The notes beneath the pieces are model-generated. The model saw only the letters and a list, made by a program, of their open reading frames with translations, was not told the origin of the DNA and searched no databases. The translations under genes and the position numbers were made by a program. A stretch of DNA of 64,000 nt from Leishmania infantum JPCM5 (taxonomy: Eukaryota; Euglenozoa; Kinetoplastea; Trypanosomatida; Trypanosomatidae), in NCBI RefSeq assembly GCF_000002875.2, contig NC_009392.2:1-64000 (forward strand), written 5' to 3'. Of the stretch, positions 9,396 to 18,372 are shown one piece after another (within the stretch, counting starts at the first letter, position 1; each line of letters opens with the position of its first letter).

Positions 9396-10217
9396 ATGAG
9401 CGAGTTTTTCTGGGATGTAGGGCGCGAAGAGGGTTCACTACAAGGCCCTCTTCTCAACGCACCACGCAAGAGATGCCGCGAGGAGAATTACGCGGTAGAC
9501 GCCTATCCTCGGCACCTCCCCCCACATGTGCGAGTGCAGGTTGCATGGGAGAACATCACCACTTTCGTTTCACTTCGTGGACACGTCTTGGATGCGCACG
9601 GCCGCTTTAACTCGGCCGAGTTCCCCGGTCTGGCCTTTTTTTACAACCCTGTGGTGGCGTGCGTTGCCTCTGGGACCGTAACACTGCATTTTGATAATAG
9701 CACCTCGGTCACAGAGCGGATCCTGCGCGAAGAACGGCCACTCCCGTGCCCCATCCACGGACCATTCCGCTGCCCTTGCCACATCATGCACGAGGCGGCA
9801 GGCGGTGTTGCTCAGCTGCTTCGCGAGATCTTCTGTCAACACTCACCGTTCGACGTTTCTATCGACTGCCACCGACCCTATCCGCACATTTGCATTGACA
9901 GCCAGTCAAGGACGTGGTCTGTATCGCTGGTGGGACTGCCGCTCCCCCCAAAATCGTTCGGGCCGTTTCCGTTGGGGGACATCACCTCTCCGCAGTCCAT
10001 CAAAAACTACTGGTTCCAGTACATTGAAAAGAGCAGGGCTACCGAGGACGCGTGCATCATGTGCGGGGTTGTGTCAGGGATTCATTGCTCCAGGTGCATG
10101 TGTCGTCTGTGCAAGCGCTGCGGGGAGCACTGTGCCAACTGTTGGAGCTACGTGTGCCGTGGCTGTTCCACCGCTGGTGAAAACGGCACTACCATCTGCT
10201 ACAACTGCCCTTGCTAA
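9396..10217 (+). CDS. Siva-like cysteine-rich zinc-binding protein
   Basis: A 273-residue protein whose last ~54 residues (220-273) form a dense cysteine module. The core spacing is C-x2-C-x4-C-x2-C-x3-C-x2-C-x4-C-x2-C, preceded and followed by further CxxC pairs. As I recall it, this is the exact spacing of the C-terminal zinc module of the apoptosis regulator Siva. The first ~200 residues are not Siva-like by eye and include a second Cys/His cluster, CPIHGPFRCPCH, at about 112-125. In animals Siva binds death-receptor and ubiquitin-ligase partners. Trypanosomatids lack those receptors, so the role here is unknown and may concern ubiquitin or scaffolding. Family placement of the zinc module is moderately sure; function is not. 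Confidence 0.75.
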   Translation: MSEFFWDVGREEGSLQGPLLNAPRKRCREENYAVDAYPRHLPPHVRVQVAWENITTFVSLRGHVLDAHGRFNSAEFPGLAFFYNPVVACVASGTVTLHFDNSTSVTERILREERPLPCPIHGPFRCPCHIMHEAAGGVAQLLREIFCQHSPFDVSIDCHRPYPHICIDSQSRTWSVSLVGLPLPPKSFGPFPLGDITSPQSIKNYWFQYIEKSRATEDACIMCGVVSGIHCSRCMCRLCKRCGEHCANCWSYVCRGCSTAGENGTTICYNCPC

Positions 10218-11249
10218 GAGTCGCGAAAACATGACAGCAGGCTCACGAGAGAGGTACGCTGTCTGCTTTTTGTCGTCCTGCTGTGGTAATTGAGCACTGA
10301 CCTGATGTGTGTGACTTCGCGTTTCCTGTAGCGCTTTCACAGACATAGAGAAAGCACAACATAGAAAGACTGTGTGGCTCTGCGGTTTCAGCTTGGCTAG
10401 CAAAGTATGTCTGGTGCGCGTCTGCCGCATGGAACACGACTGAGGCGCTCTTACTGATAGCCATGCAATCAGCGGTGTTTTTAGGAGGTGTTGAGCAGGC
10501 CACTTTTCTCGGCGTGCTCTCACGAGAGGTGCCAGGTCGTGGGTACCGCTTCTAGGCAAACTGTCTGCGCGCACGGATCGAGGAAATGTGGTCGAAGAGG
10601 TCCTAAATGAAGTTCGTATGCTTTTATTCTTTCCTTCTTTTCACCTCTGTGCGTTGGCGGGTACGTCCTTGCGGCCTCCCCTCTCCCGTGGCTAATGCAC
10701 TCTAAAACATTTCTGCTCCCTACTGCCGTTATTGTTGGCGCTCTCTCGCCGCTGCCATTCAGGTCGCGATGCAAATCGAATGCGTTGCAACAGCGGAAAT
10801 GCGACGAATTCAATCCCTGTGCACGGACGGTCCGCGCTTCCTCAATACTACATGTGCGCGCACAATCCCATGTAGCACTCTCTGTCTCTATTCGCAGCTT
10901 CCAACTAGAACGTCACCATTGTCTCCTCCTTCTGCTGCCATCGCTTCTCATGTCCATTGCGTTGTACGCCACGTCTTGCACACTGGCTTTTTCCCCTGCT
11001 ACTGACGTTTCGTATCACCATGGCTGTCTCGCAGCTTCCGATACCTTCGCTTATTCGAGTACATAGCTGTCCCCCTTTTTTATCTGGCATCGCTGTCGTT
11101 TTTCTTTTTGGTTATTGCTTTCTTTTCTGGCTTTTTTCTTGTGCGCGCATGTGACTGGCGCCGCACGACACCAGCTTGCATATAGCACTGTATTGCCATA
11201 CCGGATCTCTTTCTGTGTTGTGACCGTTGTGCGCTGGAGCGGAAGCAAG
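10218..11249. other. Intergenic spacer, Siva-like gene to R-SNARE
   Basis: Mostly T/C-rich towards its right end (10900-11155). No gene is recognised. Confidence 0.7.
11060..11174 (+). promoter_or_regulatory. Polypyrimidine tract and AG acceptor for R-SNARE gene
   Basis: A strong T-rich run (about 11070-11143) is followed by AG at 11173-11174. This predicts a 5' UTR near 75 nt and supports ATG 11250 rather than an upstream start, since the upstream part of the frame would be removed. Confidence 0.5.
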
Positions 11250-11897
11250 ATGCCAATCAAGTACAGCTGCGTTAATGACGAGACGAAGCTTTTGGCTGAG
11301 CACCCGGCCGGCGAGCAGCCGAAGCTAGCGGAGACGATGCAGAAGGTCATTGCTACCGTGCCACCCAAGGAGTATCGCCACAAAACGATCGAGGACAAGG
11401 ATGGCGGTGTCAACTACAACTATATCAGCAACGGCGAGGGGCGCATTGTGGCGTGCGTGACAACAAGTGACATGCGCATGCGCACCGTTTTCGCGTTTCT
11501 GGAGGCCGTCGAGCCACTGGTTCGCGGCAGTGTCGGTTCACAGGGCGCTGAGTTACGCAATGGCAAGAAGCTGCTGCAGCAGAAGATGGAGTTCTACAAC
11601 AACCCTCAGAACGACAAGATCACAGCGCTGAATGATGACATTAATCAGGTAGTGGATGTCATGATAGACAACATGGACAAGGTGTTAGCGCGTGGTGACC
11701 GTATCGACACACTGCACGAGAAGTCTTCCACTCTGGCGGATCAGGCGCAGCAGTTCCAGCAGCGGTCCACGGAGCTGAAGCGAAACCTCTGCATGAAGAA
11801 CCTGAAGCTTACCCTCATGATTGTCGGCGCCGTGGTCGTTGTTCTCATCATCATTCTTATGATTGCATGCAAGCCGAACTTCTCACGCTGCCGTTGA
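11250..11897 (+). CDS. Longin R-SNARE, VAMP7-like
   Basis: A 215-residue tail-anchored membrane fusion protein. Residues 1-115 fit a longin domain. A SNARE coiled coil at about 125-182 has the zero-layer arginine at R148 within LARGDRI. The segment CMKNLKL before the membrane anchor is typical of VAMP7, and a strongly hydrophobic helix spans 187-207, followed by a short KPNFSRCR tail. VAMP7-type SNAREs act in fusion with late endosomes, lysosomes or the plasma membrane. The open frame extends 45 codons upstream, but that part has no longin-like sequence and a likely splice acceptor lies inside it. The AP-3 delta gene in the same unit serves a related route, though proximity implies little here. 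Confidence 0.9.
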   Translation: MPIKYSCVNDETKLLAEHPAGEQPKLAETMQKVIATVPPKEYRHKTIEDKDGGVNYNYISNGEGRIVACVTTSDMRMRTVFAFLEAVEPLVRGSVGSQGAELRNGKKLLQQKMEFYNNPQNDKITALNDDINQVVDVMIDNMDKVLARGDRIDTLHEKSSTLADQAQQFQQRSTELKRNLCMKNLKLTLMIVGAVVVVLIIILMIACKPNFSRCR

Positions 11898-13649
11898 TTG
11901 TGAACAGCTGCATCTCTCTGCAAACTGCCAGAGCTGCAGCTCCATTGCAGCGCACCGGCAGTGTGAAATGCGGTTGCGCCATTGCAGCTCTCCGAGCGCC
12001 CTTGTGAAATGGAATATGCGCTCGAGTCGCGCTGCAAGGGACCTTGGCTGCGGTGTGCGGTTCAAGCTTACCCGTTCATTGTGCTTTGTGCTTACCCTGA
12101 TACAACACGAGGGGTGGAGGGGCTTGTGTGTATTATGGGAGGCTGAATGGATTCAGAGGAAGTGAGGAAGACGAGAAAGAGAGAAGAAAAAGGACAGACG
12201 CCGAGGTGAGGAAAGCAGAGAGGAACAGGCACATATAACGACGACGTATTCCAGTGCTATTGTCAACTCAATGCTTTTTGCGGCGTGCTCTTCTTGGCGA
12301 AGGTAAAGAAGAAATGCCGAATGTGAGATTTTTCAACTGGCGCTGTGTGTGCGTGTGTTTCTTTTCCTCTTCAGTGCCGTATCGTTCTTTCTATGCTTCT
12401 CGTGCTGTTGAATGCTTTCTTAATCCTTCGCCAACGGCGGCTCCTCTCTTCTCTCGGTCGCACTTGCACCTGATGAACGCAGCCCTTTTGGCGTCTCTTC
12501 TGCCGCTGGTGTTGCTTTTTGATTTTGCTCTCTTGCTCTCGTTTCGGTTGCTTTGTTTCGCCTTGCCTTTGTTTGCGTGGGTAGTTACTGTATACTGTTC
12601 CGCCAAGCAGCTCAGGCGGTGCTGTGCGGGCACGCCTTTGGCTGCGTGGGAGTGAAGAGAGTGATGACTGCGAGGCTAAGATTGATGTCTCGAGGTACTT
12701 CGTTCACTATTGCGTTCACTCAGGAAAAAGATGTGTAACTGAGGTTGGTTCGCTTTCAAAAGAAAAGAGCTGTTCTCATATCGCACAGTTCACTTGCTTT
12801 ATTCCAGTCTTCATCGCTGTCTTTCCGTGAGCTTTTCATCTTGTGAATGATTGCTCTGTGGTGTTTTTCTTCCTGTATGTGGAGAGAGGTGATTCGATAG
12901 TTCTTCTGTGCGCTTGTGCGCTGGTTGTGCCCGCTGAGGTTCCTTTATGAGCGTTGCTGTAGCGAACGAACGTGCCAGCTGTGCCCATCATGAGGGGTAT
13001 ATCTGTTTAGTCCGCGAATCGGAAGACAGTGATTCAAATGACCTGCTCGACTAAGCGACCCTGGAGACGCCGCGGCCTGAATGGGGCTGCACCTTTTGGA
13101 GGCACCAATGGCAGCTCTGAATTCATCGGCGGTGTTTCCGTTTCTCCTCCCGTGTGACGGATTGTCTGCGAGTACCGAGGTTATGGGCAAATTGGGAAGG
13201 GGGCGGGTAGGCGACGGCGCGATGCTAGCAGTAATGTCGCGTGCCTGCCAACTTGTCAGGTTTTCCTTTAGAGGGTGCATTTCGGAGTGCACCAACAAAA
13301 GCCGTTTCGATAAAGAAAAGTGCATACTCTTTTTCATGATCACTTCTGCGTTCCTGTCCTCTTTTTACTTCGCCATTCTCGTTCATCGTCGCTTTCTGTT
13401 GAAGTCAAGTCTATCCTTTGTGCATAAAGCCCCTGGCATACTACCACATCCTTTAGCCTACTCTCGCGCATTACTTTGGGGAGGCAAGGCCCTGTGCCAA
13501 GGAGCGCATTTCGCTGGCACTCTTTAAGCAGTGCTGACGGAAAGGCGTTCGGAAGATGAGGGACAAAAGAAGTGATTTTGTTCGCGCCCCTCTCATACTT
13601 AGCTGGCGACGTCACACCCTAGAGCCACTTTTACGTCGATACGGAGAAA
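11898..13649. other. Intergenic spacer, R-SNARE to LisH gene
   Basis: A 1.75 kb spacer with pyrimidine-rich stretches at 12390-12560 and 13330-13405. An ATG-started frame of 148 codons at 13081-13527 has no domain or homology I recognise and is not called. Confidence 0.65.
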
Positions 13650-14339
13650 ATGGACTTGGCAGACAACTCGATGTGGACGCTAGTCGAGGAGGCTGTCATT
13701 GAAGATAGGGGGGAAGACGAGGAGGAGGTTCTAGCGCAAATGGTACGCTCGTATCTCGCGCGGAGAGGCCTGACAGACACTCTCGCCGCCTTTGACGAGG
13801 AGCACCAGTGCTACAGGGGCTCATCGACGGCTCCACACAATCGCGATCCAGGTGCACCCAGGCCGTCAGTGGATGCCGAGGTTCTTGGTTCCACGCCGGC
13901 CACAGATCGCGCTAGTGCGGGTTCTGCCCCCCCTCGCGATGAAACTAGCGCTGGGATGGACAAACGCAAGGCGGCGCAGCTGCTTTGTCTGCAGAAGAGG
14001 TACGAGGCGGCGGCTGCGCTCATGGAGCCGTCGTCACTTGCGCGCATTCGCCTTCTGTGCATTCAGGCGCAGAGCCTAGAAGACAGGCCCACGGCGGTCT
14101 TTTACCTGGCGACCCACGTCGCACCGCTCGTCCCGTTTTGCATTGATCCTACGATGGGCCACAGAGTGTACACCGCTGCACTGAGTAACGTGCTAAGTCC
14201 GTGCCGGGAGAGGTCTATTCCTGACACGGAGCTGCTCGCGAGGGAGGTGAACGACGAGTTGTGCGGCCGTGAGCAGCGCAGTAGCCTTCACGTGTTGTTC
14301 AATTGGGCGTACTGGCAGGAAACGTCGAACGCCGCCTGA
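13650..14339 (+). CDS. LisH-domain protein, possibly CTLH-related
   Basis: A 229-residue acidic protein. Residues about 26-57 (VLAQMVRSYLARRGLTDTL, then AAFDEE) match the LisH dimerisation motif seen in proteins of microtubule, centrosome and GID/CTLH ubiquitin-ligase complexes. A low-complexity linker follows. The C-terminal half (from about 108) begins with RKAAQLLCLQKRYEAAAALM, which resembles a helical CTLH segment, and stays helical to the end. Catalytic residues are absent, so a scaffold or adaptor role is likely. LisH assignment is fairly firm; CTLH is tentative. ATG 13650 is the first in frame and lies just before the acidic N-terminus. Confidence 0.8.
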   Translation: MDLADNSMWTLVEEAVIEDRGEDEEEVLAQMVRSYLARRGLTDTLAAFDEEHQCYRGSSTAPHNRDPGAPRPSVDAEVLGSTPATDRASAGSAPPRDETSAGMDKRKAAQLLCLQKRYEAAAALMEPSSLARIRLLCIQAQSLEDRPTAVFYLATHVAPLVPFCIDPTMGHRVYTAALSNVLSPCRERSIPDTELLAREVNDELCGREQRSSLHVLFNWAYWQETSNAA

Positions 14340-15418
14340 TGTACGAAAGCGTCTTTGTACGAGAGAACGGCGGCAGACTTTTTGGTGGAGGCGTCTGCAC
14401 TGCGAGTGTCGAATCAACCTCTTCCCTTGCATAGCAGACATCTTTTTTCCTCTCGTTGGGGGTGTGATGTGGCCGTGGCGCAACTACTGCTGTACATGTT
14501 GTGTATTCACGCCGCTGTAGCGCTTTCCTGTTGTTGGTATCTTTTTGTGTGCGAGCTTGCTTGCGTCACTCTGTACCTGGAAACGGCGATACAAACAGAG
14601 CATGCTAGGGGAGGGGCCCAGAGCTAGTCACCCAAGCCATGTATCTACTCTCTCTCTCTTAGTTTTTATTTTTGTTTGGCGAGTGAAACAGATGCGAGTT
14701 GCTCGCGTTGCCTTCTCCCCACACGCTAGCACTCTCTTCTTTGTTCTCCTCTTCAAGATTTCGAATGTGCCGCGGGGACTCTTTTTTCTTGACGCAGCAC
14801 AGGCACACAAAAGCAGGTGAATCTGTGGATGTCCTAGTGCTCGTACACTCTTTCTCTCTGTCATCGCTGGTTGGGGCAGGTGTCGTGGGCCCCAACAAGA
14901 GCGCTGGCAGACCGCGGCCATGAATGCTGCCGGTACCGCAATCATGCGGGTGCGCGTTGCGGTAACGCAGACCTCTTCAAACGGCTATACCCGAGTTGAT
15001 AGGAACCGATTGCAATGACGATGACTGCTGCAAACCACCGCCCGTCTGCATTGGTGTTACCCTCCCCGTCGCATTCCTCGTGGGCATTGCTGCGCGGATA
15101 TGTGGCCCGGTATCTCCTTTTCTATCTCCTGGCTCTTTTTCCATCTCCGTCATTTCTCCTGCATCATTGGTCTACGGTCGTGTGGGGGGGGGGCGTGTCT
15201 GTGTGTGGTTTTGCACTCTCGTCGCCGTCTGTGCGGTGATGGGGACACTGTGCACTGCATCACCTCATTGGCCTTCCTCACCCTGCGCTTTGCGATTCAG
15301 CAGGCTGCCGGTGGTATGGGAGTCTCTGTTTCCACTTTCAGGCTCTTACTCTCTTTCGACCAAATTAGTATTGCCTTAGTTCATTGTTACTTCGCGCTCG
15401 AACATTCGTGTCTCCATC
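14340..15418. other. Intergenic spacer, LisH to eEF1B-like gene
   Basis: T/C-rich runs at 14640-14760 and 15110-15170, and a run of nine G at 15184-15192. Several possible AG acceptors lie within 120 bases of the next ATG. No gene is seen. Confidence 0.65.
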
Positions 15419-15646
15419 ATGGCGTCCATCAAGGAGCTGAACGACCGCCTGACAAAGCAGCCGTACGTGTCCGGCTACACGCCAAGCGCCGACGATGCGA
15501 AGCTCTTTAACGAGATCTTTGGCGACAATGTGAACGTAGTCCAGTGGGCTGCACGCATGGCGACGTACTATCCTAGCGAGCGTTCCAAGATGAAACCCAT
15601 TCCAGTCGAGTCGGAGGACTCCTCGGAGATCGATTATGACGATTGA
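15419..15646 (+). CDS. Stand-alone eEF1B beta N-terminal domain protein
   Basis: Only 75 residues. The sequence (KELNDRLTKQPYVSGYTPSA, then DAKLF, VVQWAARMATYYPSER) matches the N-terminal GST-C-like domain of elongation factor 1-beta, which binds the gamma subunit. It ends in an acidic tail (ESEDSSEIDYDD) at the point where full-length eEF1B beta continues into the acidic linker and nucleotide-exchange domain. No exchange domain follows in any frame, so this is a truncated paralogue or a dedicated small protein. It could compete for or add to eEF1B gamma binding; that is inference. The conserved ATG context and intact frame argue against a pseudogene. Confidence 0.85.
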   Translation: MASIKELNDRLTKQPYVSGYTPSADDAKLFNEIFGDNVNVVQWAARMATYYPSERSKMKPIPVESEDSSEIDYDD

Positions 15647-17206
15647 TGTGACTTCGCGCACGCGTCGAGTAGGATAGCGTCTGGTTGTGTGCGCTAGCAG
15701 CAGCCACGGCACCGTGTGACTCAACTGCAGCGCCACTTTTAGTTGGTGCAGGGAATGTGGGAGAGGAGTGGCTGCAAAAACCACCATTCATCGATATGCA
15801 TGGAGCTCTTTGTCTGCACGTAAGTCTGTCCTGCGGTGTTGACGAAAGGCTGCGGTACTCGTGCGCGCACACATGTCTCATGGTAGACCACATATGAAAA
15901 TCCCGTAATGTTATCTGGTTGGTTTTGGGTGTACGCATTGTTCTTTTTTTTTGCTGTTGTGCGGCTAACACCGTGCGTGAGGGCGTGCGTGTGTTCCTCG
16001 ATTTCTGTGTCTCGCTTTTCTTTTTGATTTCCCTTACTCAACGTTGCTCAGCGGCCTTTAGGTGGTCTTTTCATTCTCAAAGCAGCCATCACAAGCGGGA
16101 AGCCAGCAGTCCCGGCAAGTCGTAAGACAGTGGTGGGTGGTGAGTGGGAGGCGCTTCAGATGCTGCACTCCCACCTGGAGCCACCTCTTAAAGAAAAAGA
16201 GGGAGACAAAGAGGCATCCACTACTGTTCTTTTTTGTTTTCTCTGTGTCTGTCTCTGCCACGGGCGTGAAAAGGAGAATCGAACAGTTGTGTGCTGTGAC
16301 GCTATGGCATCGTCTTCCTTGCGTTACGATATTCACAGATGATGACTGCCGCACCCCCACCTACGGCTTCTTGGCGACTAGACCGTCGACGACACAATCA
16401 GTGCCTTTATTTCTTTCATGCCCTTCCTGTCTTTCCCATTTGCTTGTGTCTTTCCCCCTCTTTCACACTCACTCGCCGTAAGCGAAGTGTGGATGACAAC
16501 CTTTCCCTCACACCGCCACTAGACTATACATGCCCACGTAGTACAGCCGGTGCTCTAGAATCTTGTTCCTCGACCTATGACGACCCAACGGGGAATATGT
16601 GAGTGCGCATGTGATGTGACTGTGGCTGTGACAATGGACTCTGGACTGATGAGCAGCTTTCGCCGAAGGAACGCTCACCACTCATAGGTGCCTTCGTATA
16701 GAACTGCCCTAGATATCTGACTACGCACGCGAGCAAGTGCCTGCCAGCCTGTTTGCTGGCTTACGCGCTCTCTCGCTCATACGCGGAGGCGCTGTTTTTT
16801 TTTTTTCGGTGCCTCTGCGACGAATGGAAACAAGGCACATTATGCAGATATGCGCTGCTTTCGGGTGCCGAACGGCGTCTGCTTGTCTGGCCTACAGTAC
16901 TATTAGCACGCAGAGGTGTGTATGTGTGTGTGCGTGTTGTGCTCAGCAGTTGCTCTCAGGCTTCGTGTTTGGTTTGCGCGACGGACTCCTCAACTGAAAG
17001 CGGCTTCCGACGTGGCCACTATCATTGGTTGTCCCCCGTCCTTCATTGCTTTTATCACGCCTTCCTCTCTCTGCCTCGGTGCCTGTCCTCGGTGCTAATT
17101 GTCGCCTACTGCTTCTGTACAACCCCCCGTTAAAAAAAAAGAGAGACGTGCTTTCGAACACGCCTGGTGCACCTGCAAAGGCAGCAGGACAGATAATTTG
17201 GTCATC
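15647..17206. other. Intergenic spacer, eEF1B-like to histidine phosphatase
   Basis: A 1.56 kb spacer with T-rich runs at 15940-16030 and 16793-16806, and a GT-rich run near 16915-16940. A likely acceptor AG is at 17142-17143, just after a nine-A run, giving a 5' UTR of about 63 nt for the next gene. No gene is seen. Confidence 0.65.
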
Positions 17207-17764
17207 ATGGCCCACATCTACGTCTGCCGCCACGGCCAGGATATGGACAATGTGCACGGCATTTTAAATGGGCACCGCAATCAGCCGCTTTCTGAGCTGG
17301 GCCGTCGGCAGGCTGCAGCTGTCGCCGACAAGATCAAGGAGAGCGGTGTCAACTATGCCGCCATCTACTCCTCTCCGTTGCAGCGCGCTCTCGAGACGGC
17401 GTCGGCGATCGGTGCCGCCGTGAACGTACAGGTGCAGGTGCGTGCCGACCTAATCGAACGCGACTTCGGCGTCTTGTCGGGAAAGCCGTACGCTGACATA
17501 CCCAAGTACGCTGGTGATAAAGTGCTGCAGGGAGACAAGGTTCTGTACTTTCTCGAAGTCGAAGGCTGTGAGACCTTCGACAAGTGCTACGAACGGGCGC
17601 AGAGCGTGCTTGCGGACGTGAACGCGGCGCACGCTGGCGAACATGTCCTGCTCGTGTGTCACGGTGACATTGGGAAGATGCTTCAAGCCGCAAAAGCCAA
17701 GGTGGAGTGGCAGGAGGGACTTCGACTCCCCTATTTTGCTAACACAGAGGTGATTAAGCTATAG
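17207..17764 (+). CDS. Histidine phosphatase (phosphoglycerate mutase-like)
   Basis: A 185-residue protein of the branch-1 histidine phosphatase superfamily. The phosphorylated-histidine motif RHG is at 8-10 (YVCRHGQDMDN). The sequence also has LSELGRRQA, SSPLQRALETA, the acidic residue E84 in LIERDFGVLSGKPY, and the second histidine H152 in CHGDIGKML. All four pocket elements are present, so it should be an active phosphatase or mutase. Its short length favours a small phosphatase of the PhoE/CobC type over glycolytic mutase. Substrate is unknown. The frame is open upstream to 17099, but ATG 17207 starts directly before the first beta strand and after a plausible splice acceptor. Confidence 0.9.
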   Translation: MAHIYVCRHGQDMDNVHGILNGHRNQPLSELGRRQAAAVADKIKESGVNYAAIYSSPLQRALETASAIGAAVNVQVQVRADLIERDFGVLSGKPYADIPKYAGDKVLQGDKVLYFLEVEGCETFDKCYERAQSVLADVNAAHAGEHVLLVCHGDIGKMLQAAKAKVEWQEGLRLPYFANTEVIKL

Positions 17765-18372
17765 CGTTATCGTCGACTACGTTGTTCACATGCGGCAGAT
17801 ACGTATGTGTGTTAGTTCAGGTGAGGGGGCGTAGTTGCTCTGCCCCCCTCCCCCTCCCCTCCCAGCCCTTCCCCACACATACGCACTCGCAGAAAGAAAA
17901 AGATACTGCAAAATAAACTCTGGCAGCGGTCGGTATATTGCTCTGCTTGTGCGCTGCTCGAGGCACTGAAAGGCTGCTGGCCCTTGGAGAAGTTGTAAGC
18001 ATCTCCTTCTGTGTGGGTTTTTCTCCGCATCGCCTCGTGGTGCTTGCCTGTTCCGTCATTTGACACCCAATCGCTGAGTCGAACTTCGGTTTGTGGCAAT
18101 AGTGGGTGAGCTGTGGACCTCGCAGCACTATCGCGATTGTTTCCGGCTTCTCTTCGTGCCTCTTTTCCTCCGTTTTACGTCAAATAGTTGCACAGCGCTG
18201 CTAAAAACTCACTCGGAAATACAGGCTGTCACGGCCGTCGTTGTGCCGCACATAGCCGCCACAGAGGTGCAAGGCGCATAGTTTTCGTTCTCGACTGCTC
18301 TTCGCAGCGTAAGTGCACTCTGTAGGTTTTTTCCTGTTCTCGTTTTGTGCTTCGCTCGAAACCCTACAAGAC
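17765..18372. other. Intergenic spacer, phosphatase to TRIP4-like gene
   Basis: Contains a C-rich run at 17843-17876 and a T/C tract (18138-18180) ending at AG 18186-18187. The latter is a good acceptor for the next gene, with a 5' UTR of about 185 nt. Confidence 0.65.

Noticed and set aside
13081..13527. ATG-started frame of 148 codons between the R-SNARE and LisH genes
   Set aside because: No domain, no conserved-looking block, and composition like the spacer. It would need conservation or ribosome profiling to revive.
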